This document shows, in pieces, positions 56,690 to 64,000 of a DNA stretch of 64,000 nt. The translations under genes and the position numbers were made by a program. The stretch is taken from assembly GCF_002099425.1 (NCBI RefSeq), contig NW_018343964.1:4710501-4774500 (forward strand). The letters run 5' to 3'. Each line of letters opens with the position of its first letter. Position 1 is the first letter of the stretch. Origin of the DNA: Phascolarctos cinereus. Taxonomy: Eukaryota; Chordata; Mammalia; Diprotodontia; Phascolarctidae. The notes below the pieces were generated by a model, which worked only from the letters and a program-made list of their open reading frames with translations, did not search any database and was not told the origin of the DNA.

Positions 56690-59090
56690 AGCAATTATAA
56701 CTGTCAATGTGAATTAAATGAACTCATCCATAAAACAGAAGCAGATAGCAGAATGGATTTGGAACCAGAATCCAACAATAAGTTGTTTACAAGAAACACA
56801 TTTGAAACAGGAGACATACACAGAGTTAAAATAAAGAGCTGGAACAGAAACTATTTTGTTTCAGGTCCACTAAAAAAAAGGCAGGAGTAGCAATCATCAT
56901 CTCAGACAAAGCAAAAGTAAAAATAGACCTAATTAAAAGAGACAAGCAGGGAAAATACATCTGGCTAAAAGGTACCATAGACAATGAAGTGATACCAAAC
57001 ATATATACACCAAATGGCACAGCACCCAAATTCTTAAAGGAAAAATTAAATGAATGATAGGAGGAAACAGTAAAACGATATCACTTATGACCAAATTAGA
57101 GATAGAGATATAAAATGGATAATATGGAAATAGGTTTTGCATGATTATATATATATAATCTGTATCAAATTGCTTGCCTTCTCGAGATGGTGAGAAGGGA
57201 GGCAGGATGGGAGAGAATTTGGAACTCAAAATTAAAAAAAATGTTAAAATTGTTTTACATGTAACTGGAAAAAATAAAGTATATTTAAATAATTTTTAAA
57301 AATTATATCACTGGGGGGATCTCAACTTTCTGCTCTCAGATCTAGATAAACCTAACTAGAAAATAAATGACAAAGAAGTTACAGAGATGAATAGAATCTT
57401 AGAAAGTCAGATATGATAGAACTCTCAAGAAAACTGAATGAGAATAGAAAGGAATATACATTTCTCAGCTCTACATGGCACCTTCACAAAATTGATCATG
57501 TATTAGGGCATAAAAATCTCAAAACAAAATGCAAAAAAGCAGAAATATTAAATGTACCCTTTTCAGACCATAATAAAATAAAAATATTCAATAAAGGGCT
57601 ATAGAAGCATAAATTAAAAATTAATTAGAAACTAAAAAAATCTAAATCTAAAGAATCAGCAAATCAAAGGACAAATCACAAAAAAATACAGAAAATATTT
57701 CACACAGATAAATACAGAGCTAAACAATTGGAGAAAAAATAATTGCTCATAGGAAGACTGACTCGACATAATAAAAATGAGAATTCCACCTATTATTTTA
57801 CTTATTCAGTGTCATATCAATCAAACTACCAAAGAACTATTTTATGGAGCTAGAAAAAAATAATAACAAAATTCATCTGGTAGAAAAAAAGGTCAAGAAT
57901 ATCAAGCAAATCATTGAAAAAATGTAAAGGCAGCCTAGCAGTACCAGATTTCAAATTATAATACAAAGTAGCAGTCATAAAAAAAATCTGATACTGGCTA
58001 AGAAATTGAGTGGTGGATTAGTGGAACAGATTTGGTACAAAATACACAGTAATAAATGACCATAGTAATCTAGTGTTTGATAAACGCAAAGATTCAAGCT
58101 TTTGGTATAAGAACTCACCATTTGACAAAAATTGCAGGGAAAACTAGAAAACAGTTTGGAAGGAACTGGGTACATATCAGCATTTCACACTGTATACCAA
58201 GATACAGTCAAAATAGATAAATGATTTAAACATAAAAGATAATATCAGTAAATCAGAAGAGCATGGAAAAACGTATCTGTCAGATCTATGGATAAAGGAA
58301 GAGTTTGTGACCAAACAAGAAAGAATCACGTGAAGTGAAATGGATAATTTTGATTACATGAAGTTAGAAGGTTTTTGCACAAAGCTAATGCAGCCAAAAT
58401 TGTAAAAAAAGACAGGAAACTGGGGAACATTTTTACAGCAAGTTTCTCTGATAAAGGCCTCATATTTCAAATATATAGGGAACTGAGTCAAATTTGTAAA
58501 AATATGAGTTACATCTGAACTGATAAATGGCCAAAGTATATGGACAGGCAATTTTTAGAAGAAGAAATCAAAATTATCTGTAGTCATATGAAAAAATGTT
58601 CTAATCCCTATTGATTAGAGAAATGCAAATTAAAATGAGTCAGATATCACCTCACACCTATCAGACTGGCTAACATGACAGAAAAGGAAAATGAAAAATG
58701 CTGGAGGGGATGTAGAAAAATGTGACACTCACGCACTATTGGTGGAGCTGTGAACTGATCCAGCCATTCTGGAAACTATGCCCAAAGTGCGATAAAACCA
58801 TGCATAACTTTTGATCAAGTAATACCCCTATTAATTCTGTATCCCAAAGAGATCAAAGAAAAGGGGAAAGGACTCATTTGTACAAAAATATTTATAGCAT
58901 CTCTTGTTGTAGTGGCAAAGAATTGAAACTGAGGGGATGCCCATCAATTTGGGAATGGCTAAACAAGTTGTGGTATATGATTACGATGGAATACTATTGC
59001 TACAAGAAATGACAAGCAGTATGGTTTCAGAAAACCTGAGATGATGTATATTAAATGCAAAGTAAAGGGCGTACAACTAAGAAAACGTTG
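56690..59090 (+). pseudogene. L1 ORF2 remnant: endonuclease and C-terminus
   Basis: 'SIKQKQIAEWIWNQNPTISC' and 'LQETHLKQETYTELKIKSW' (56,712 on) match the APE-type endonuclease of L1 ('CIQETHLT...RLKIKGW'). The part after the nested guest, 'KEYTFLSSTWHLHKIDHVLG' (57,449 on), matches human 'TEYTFFSAPHHTYSKIDHIV'. After the junction, 'NTELNNWRKNNCS' resumes just past the RT core, and 'EKCWRGC' and 'KIFIASLVVVAKN' mark the C-terminus. The RT palm is absent. Confidence 0.8.
57086..57304 (+). mobile_element. L1 3' tail nested in an L1 endonuclease
   Basis: A 219-bp guest that carries the L1 3'-UTR phrases 'aatctgtatcaaattgcttg' and 'gagaatttggaactcaaaat' and an A-rich end. It is flanked by perfect 8-bp copies of ATATCACT (57,078-57,085 and 57,305-57,312). 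Its first ~25 bases do not match the 3' UTR and may be filler or an inverted piece. Confidence 0.8.
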
Positions 59091-59489
59091 TACAGAGTAA
59101 CATTAATATTGTAACAATGATCCACTATGAAAGACCTAGCTACCCTGATCAAGACAATGATCCAAGACAATTCAGAAGGACCTATGATGAAAAATGCTAT
59201 TCATCTCCAGAGAGAGAATGGATCAATTCTGAGTACAAATTGAAGCACACTTTTGAAGAAAAAAAAAACTCTCTCTCTTTTTTTATTTTTTTGGTGTGTT
59301 TTCTTTTACAATGTGGCTAATAAGGAAATATGTTTGGCATGACTTCACGTATATAATCAATATCATATTGCTTACTTTATTAAGGGTTGTGGGAGGGAAA
59401 GGAGAGAGAGAATTTGGAACTCAATATTTTACAAAATGAATGTTAAAATTTGATTACATGTAATTGGGAAATATTTAATGGGATAAATA

Positions 59490-59545
59490 TACATATATAT
59501 ACACATATATATGTATGTATATATATATATATGTATATACATATT
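59490..59545. repeat. TA/CATA microsatellite
   Basis: Alternating TATA and CATATA units between the L1 tail and the antisense RTE element. Confidence 0.88.
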
Positions 59546-59549
59546 TCAA

Positions 59550-61450
59550 AAGAAGTGTATCTGTAATCCCTCAAACCTGATACCTGACTGACCCACCTTC
59601 TTTTCTGGTCATGCATGTCCTTAATGAGGCCTTTTATACCAATTCTTGAATGTAATATATCATTGGTAATATGTTCCAGCCTATTCACATTCAACATTTC
59701 TGTCTTTATTTCCCATCTGTAATTTTCATTCTTTTGTGTCCATGGAGGTCCATAAGGCACAGTTACATAGCATCACAAGGAAAATATTTCTGTTATTCCA
59801 TATTTCATTGGCTCTTGGATCTCATTTTTGTGTATACAGTTCTTTCTTTTGCTGTAGATCACAACTTAGGTATGTCTTTTCATCATGCATGACTTTTATC
59901 CATATTTTCCCATAGTTCTTTTGCAGGAGATTGATCCATCATGCTGAAGACCTTATTTTTGTCCTTTTTTGCATTTCATGAGTACCAATGCAATACTCAG
60001 AATGTCTCCATTATCACTTGCTCACATTATATGACCAACTTACTTATCCAATCATTTATTTCCTAAATGATAGCTCTCATGTCACATCTTCTACCATATA
60101 TCTCTCTGCTATCCTGCATAGGTTGTCTGCTAACTTTTATTCTTTGGAGAATGTAATGTTTTATAACTTGTAACTATATAGATTCACAAGGAGAAGGGGG
60201 GTGTGTGTGTGTGTGCGCATGTTTATTTATGTCAGAGAGACGGGATCATTAAAAGCACTATGCAATTTCCTCTTTTCTTCCTATTCAGTTCTGAGCCCCA
60301 CTTCATTATCCATCTGTGGCATCTGTCCCATATAGAGAAACTGAAAGATTAATTCAATGGACTGGCCTTCCATACATGTATCATAATTTGGATAGTAGGC
60401 ATTTTCCAGCACTTTGACTTTTGCCTTATTGATTTGTAAGCTATTCTCTTCTGAAGAATCATGAATCTCATTGAGGGGGCCTGGTAATAGCATGGGCTCT
60501 GACGTAATCAATATAATATCATCCACAATGAGGACTGTGGACTCACAATGTGGAGAAGCTTAACATCCTTATGTAGATATTTCCTCTTCCATTTGGATTT
60601 GCAGAGAACACACTTCATGGCCATGGAAAACATTTTTAAAGAACTTGTCTTCCTAATTTGTGCCTTACTTGATATTAATAATCAAAGTATAATTGAACCA
60701 AGTTCTACTTTGGTACATTTATATAGGAATCCTGTATGATCTTAAGATATGCATGAAAGATGCTTTGTTGAAGGTCACACTTGCTCAATGGAGTCAAGTT
60801 ATTTTTATTTTAGCATACCAGAAACAGATCAAGATCTTATGCTCACTGTAATTTTAGTTAAACATGTTGCTTAAAAGATGTCAACTACCAAAGGAACTCA
60901 TTTGCAAACATTTGCCTGTTCCCTTTTCCTATTTTCTTAAGGATATCCTCAATATATGTATACGTCATTCTCATAAGGTTCAATAAAGATGATAAGGTGT
61001 TCATATGGGCTACTGATATGCTCTTAATCACTTTTGGGGGTATTAATTTTATCCATGATTTTTAAATACATTTGATAGCTTTCCTGATCTCAGAGATCTT
61101 GTAAGATGAACGCTTAATGCTTTCAAAATTGTGTCGCCTTCAGCCTGTATTTCCTCTGTGTATCTGGTTCAGCTAAACTTATCAGTCTTATCTTCTTAAA
61201 TGCCATTTTAACGGCCTCATATAACATATTGGGGGACTCAGGTGTCAATGTCCAAATGTAGTGGTTCCATTAGGATCAATGATGCACAGACATCATCATA
61301 GAAATGCTGATAATTTGTTCCATTTTCCATCTATTTTTCTCCTGATTCATTATGGATGCTCATAGCCTAGTTGGATGTTTGCAGAATTATTTATTTATTT
61401 ATTTGCAACTTCTGGCACAGAGTCCTCCAAAGACTAGGCTCACAGAAAAC
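59550..61450 (-). mobile_element. RTE-clade LINE, RT to C-terminus
   Basis: Minus strand. The RT catalytic motif appears as 'VDDIILITSE' (about 60,500-60,530; most RTEs have A/ADDI-LI). It is preceded by 'NVFHGHEVCSLQIQMEEEI' and followed by 'LQINKAKVKVLENAYYPN' and 'YMGQMPQMDNEVGL', as in RTE RTs. The C-terminal 'GIKGLIKDMHDQKRRWVSQV' (59,570-59,680) matches the RTE ending 'K(R/I)RWAGHV'. Upstream, 61,100-61,230 encodes 'LYEAVKMAFKKIRLISLAEP', likely the linker before RT. Frame breaks throughout. Confidence 0.7.
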
Positions 61451-61569
61451 AAATGCAATCCTCAGATCCTGATTTCAAGAGGATCAGTTTCTCTGTTGAG
61501 CTAGTTGTCTTTACCCTAGAATTTTACTCTGAGGAAATCACAAAAACAAAACTTAGGTATGGCTTATGC

Positions 61570-61815
61570 TGAGGCTTTCTCCAAATGTGGCCCACAGCGT
61601 CCCTCAACTACCATAACAGTACTCTGGAATTCACCACCATGCCCCCTGGGTACCTTCCCTGTCCTTTTTTAGCTCCCTTTAATGTGTTACCTTTCCCAAT
61701 AGAATATAATCTCCTGGAAGGCAATGGGCAGAGGCTCTTTTTTTTTCCCTTTTTTGTATTTGCATGTCTAATGCTTTTGCACATAGTATTCACTTAATAA
61801 ATATTCATTGACTTG
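61570..61815 (+). mobile_element. L2 LINE 3' end
   Basis: 'ctttaatgtgttacctttcc', 'tataatctcctggaaggc' and 'gtattcacttaataaatatt' keep L2 order. Confidence 0.7.
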
Positions 61816-62450
61816 ACTCAATACCATTCCTGGGTATGATTACACACACAAACAAATGTACAATAAGTAGAAGACTCACAGGAGCCCAGAAGCAGATCCA
61901 GAAACATAAAGCACTCAAATGTACTTTCACATCTTCCAGGAAGGGAACTAAACTTGATGCATTTATCATTCTGGTGAGTCTTTCCTTCTCTTAGAATCCT
62001 ATGCAATATCTTTGAGATAAACAGTACCACATGATGATTTAGACTCCCTTGAAAAGTAAAAATACCTTGATATGGCTGAACAACTAATCTGTTTTGTGTC
62101 AAACCTATACTGTCTGATGAGCTTACTGGCTTACCTCTTCAAGTATGGCACTGCAGGAACCATATGGATTATCCTATTCTTTCTCCAAAAAGAGTTCCCT
62201 GCATCATAAATATTCAGAGGTCTGCAAACCTGTTCACATAGAGGTTGACATACTGATAATTGCATTTTGATATAATTAGTTTCCTTTGTAATTCTATGCA
62301 TTTTATTTATTTAAAAACATTCTTCTAAGAAGGGGTCCATAGGCTTCACCAGACTGTCAAAGAGGTCCATGACACAAAAACAACAGTAAGAACCTCTGCA
62401 AGTCTAGAAGATTTAGTTCCTGAATGACTGAATAAGGAAATGAATGAACA
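61816..62450. other. No recognised feature
   Basis: Unassigned. A 94-codon minus frame (61,818-62,102) shows no domain I know. Confidence 0.4.
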
Positions 62451-62454
62451 AAAA

Positions 62455-62640
62455 AGCAGTTATTACACATTTAACTACATTCCAATCATTGTGCTAACTG
62501 TGGGTGATACAAAGATCAAAGCACAAATAGCCCATGCCCTCAAGTAGCCCAGGTGGAGAAGAAACATAGAAGACAGTGGTACCAAGGAATGAATATTTTT
62601 TTTGAAAGTGAGTGAGTGATAGTGAGCTGAGGCTATATGG
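62455..62640 (+). repeat. Fragment of the 'tgtgccaggcac' repeat or antisense L2
   Basis: 'ttattacacatttaactac', 'gtgctaactgtgggtgatac' and 'catgccctcaagtagccc' fit its first 150 bp. Confidence 0.45.
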
Positions 62641-62872
62641 AGTAGATCAGTATATGCTTTTCAGTACCATTTACAGAGTTCATTTGATTACAGTTGATTC
62701 TCATCATTTGTGATAGCTATGTTCTATAAACTCACCACAAACATTGAATTAGTGGATACCAGGACCTTGCGCTTAGATGAAATACAGGGTTAAGTTACTG
62801 TGAGCTTCTGGTCACATTTTCGTCAACTGATCAATACAGAACCTTATTTTATGTGTGTTTCTGTTTAAAGAC

Positions 62873-62930
62873 ACGTGTGTATATGTGTGTGTGTGGTGTG
62901 TGTGCGTGTGTGTGTGCATGCACACACATT
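62873..62930. repeat. (GT)n microsatellite
   Basis: GT run with CG, GG and CA interruptions just upstream of the RTE fragment. Confidence 0.9.
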
Positions 62931-62937
62931 GGACTCA

Positions 62938-63480
62938 TCTATAAGAGCCACCACAGAATCAACACTTTTGAAATGTGGTGCTGGAGAAGATTTTTGAGAA
63001 TCTCTTGGATAGCAAGGAGGTCAAATCAGTCAATACTTCAAAGAATTAAGTCAGGCTACTCATTGGAAAGTCAAATACTGAAGCTGAAATTTAAATACTT
63101 TGGCCACATAATGACATGGGCCTCATTGGAAAAGACTCTGGTGTTGGAAAGACCGGAGGCAAAAGGAAAAGGAGATGGCAGAGGATGATATAGCTAAGTA
63201 GTGTCATCAAAACAAGGAATATGAACTTTAACACACTTCAAGAGATAGTAGAGGATAGAAGGTCCTGGGGGCAGACAGGTGGCACAGTGGACAGAACACT
63301 GGCACTGGAGTCAGTAGAACCTGAGTTCAAATCTGGCCTCAGACACATAACACTCACTAGCTATGTGACTCTGGGCAAGTCACTTAACCCCAATTGCCTC
63401 ACAAAAAAAAAGGTCCTGTTATGTTCTGGTCCATGGGGTTACAGAGTCAGACACATCAGAATGACTAAATACCAACAAAA
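62938..63480 (+). mobile_element. Bov-B-like RTE LINE 3' end
   Basis: The plus-strand frame encodes 'FEMWCWRRFLRISWIARRSN' and 'LKFKYFGHIMTWASLEKTLV', which match the C-terminus of Bov-B/RTE ORFs ('EMWCYRRMLRISW', 'KLKYFGHI...SLEKTL'). After a nested SINE the 3' UTR resumes with 'ctggtccatggggttacaga' and 'gtcagacacatcagaatgac'. That 3' end is the same type as the Mar-1 tail. No stop breaks the frame from 62,940 to 63,188, but the element is 5'-truncated and lacks RT. Confidence 0.85.
63268..63409 (+). mobile_element. Poly(A)-tailed SINE nested in RTE
   Basis: Head 'ggggcagacaggtggcacag', CORE 'ctatgtgactctgggcaagt', end 'caattgcctcac' plus A run. Perfect 9-bp copies of AAGGTCCTG flank it (63,259-63,267 and 63,410-63,418). 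Same family as those at 4712 and 9961, so L1-driven. Confidence 0.93.
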
Positions 63481-63589
63481 TATTTCTTACAAAGAATTAC
63501 ATGCTTTATTTCTTTACAATAAAAATTTCAATCATAACATTTTAAGTAGTGGACTCTACTATGATTTTTACTGCTCTGACTCTTTTATA

Positions 63590-64000
63590 CATTCATACAC
63601 ACAGTACACATAAGCAGTTGTAGAACCAATCCCAGAATATTTCGGACATCATCCATGTTTTTTTGTTCTACTTCCAATGGACTGGCATAATGTTCAAGTT
63701 TTTTCCTTTAGTGCTCATGGATTTTGGGGTCTGTCTCCCATTATGAATCTGTGCTTAAAACTGCCCTTGGCACTGGTACGTAGTAGCAATGTTGTAAGGT
63801 CTGTGAATGATTTGAAGCAAAGATTTTGAAGGCCATTTGCATTTATAGGTTCATTTGCCAATGTCCTTTAAAACAAGCCAGTCTCATCATCATTAAAAAC
63901 CTGCTCTTCCACATAATGCTTTCCCTATATAATACTTTGCAAGTATTTTTAAAATTCTACTGCAGCCTCCTGACCTGCAGAACCTGCCTTGGCTACAAGT
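63590..64000 (-). mobile_element. pogo/Tigger-type transposase remnant, cut by window edge
   Basis: Minus strand. 'EEQVFNDDETGLF' (about 63,855-63,920) matches the first catalytic Asp motif of pogo/Tigger/Jerky proteins ('QIFNADETGLFWK'). Upstream 'GQEAAVEF' fits the 'SADEEAAEEF' segment. Downstream, 'FTDLTTLL' fits 'KERLTLLL'. 'IMPVHWK' and 'NKKTWMMSEIFWDWFYN' (near 63,630-63,700) match '...AWMTxxIFxDWF'. In-frame stops and at least one frame change show decay. It could be a Tigger-like transposon or a retrocopy of a Jerky/TIGD host gene. Confidence 0.75.

Larger units (their letters stand above)
54293..59475 (+). mobile_element. LINE-1 with 5' UTR and ORF1, RT core deleted
   Basis: Parts in order: 5' UTR (about 54,293-55,052, beginning 'gtggagccaacatgatgg'), ORF1 (55,053-56,105), purine-rich spacer (56,105-56,690), ORF2 endonuclease (56,690-57,640, interrupted by another L1 tail), a junction near 57,640-57,700, the ORF2 region after the RT core to the C-terminus (57,700-59,090), and 3' UTR with tail. 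By comparison with human L1 ORF2, roughly 550 codons including the FADD catalytic motif are missing. Many stops and shifts show it is long inactive. Confidence 0.85.

Overview
This window looks like marsupial nuclear DNA from a gene-poor region, either intergenic or inside a very long intron. The clade call rests on the repeats. There are many copies of the marsupial CORE-SINE Mar-1 (tRNA-like head, CORE segment, tail like that of RTE/Bov-B LINEs). There is a poly(A)-tailed SINE with the same kind of head, several L1 fragments of the marsupial type, an ORF1-only 'half-L1' (HAL1), and old L2, CR1/L3 and MIR-class copies. The DNA is AT-rich, with many long microsatellites and no CpG-island-like stretch. 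I cannot say which marsupial it is.

I could not support any intact host gene. The open frames are short. Where I recognise them they belong to LINEs (L1 ORF1 and ORF2, L2 RT, RTE RT), to a pogo/Tigger-type transposase at the right edge, or to translated microsatellites.

Layout. 0-10 kb: Mar-1, a 5'-truncated L1, an L2 tail, a young-looking SINE with a perfect 15-bp target duplication, a SINE nested in a SINE, and a long compound GT/GA/GT microsatellite. 10-20 kb: a long L2 RT remnant broken by an antisense L1, two CR1/L3 pieces, and a run of L2 3' ends all on the plus strand. 20-30 kb: a probable LTR, a solo LTR lying in the tail of a MIR-class SINE with a 4-bp duplication, Mar-1, and an old antisense L1. 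30-40 kb: CORE-SINEs, a 625-bp hAT transposon nested in a Mar-1, the HAL1, a probable LTR and a second ORF1 fragment. 40-50 kb: L2 RT, a palindromic hAT element, two SINEs with an unusual shared tail, and an L1 that jumps from endonuclease to the ORF2 C-terminus. 50-64 kb: a 5.2-kb L1 with 5' UTR, ORF1 and spacer but no RT core, an antisense RTE-clade LINE, a Bov-B-like RTE 3' end carrying a nested SINE, and the pogo-type transposase.

The elements make sense as autonomous/non-autonomous pairs. L1 supplies the machinery for the poly(A)-tailed SINEs and the HAL1. RTE/Bov-B-type LINEs share their 3' end with Mar-1. L2 is the known partner class of MIR-type CORE-SINEs. Nested insertions give a relative order: L2, MIR, CR1 and Mar-1 are hosts, while hAT elements, LTRs, poly(A) SINEs and one L1 tail are guests.

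Between the repeats lie several unique AT-rich blocks (for example 8.2-8.7, 22.9-23.0, 35.2-35.4, 42.2-42.7, 47.1-47.3 and 52.6-53.0 kb). Their base composition and TAAT-type motifs resemble conserved non-coding sequence, but only an alignment can test that. I found no clearly new biological system. The most informative objects are the HAL1 with its doubled 3' end, the RT-less L1s, the palindromic hAT element and the edge transposase.
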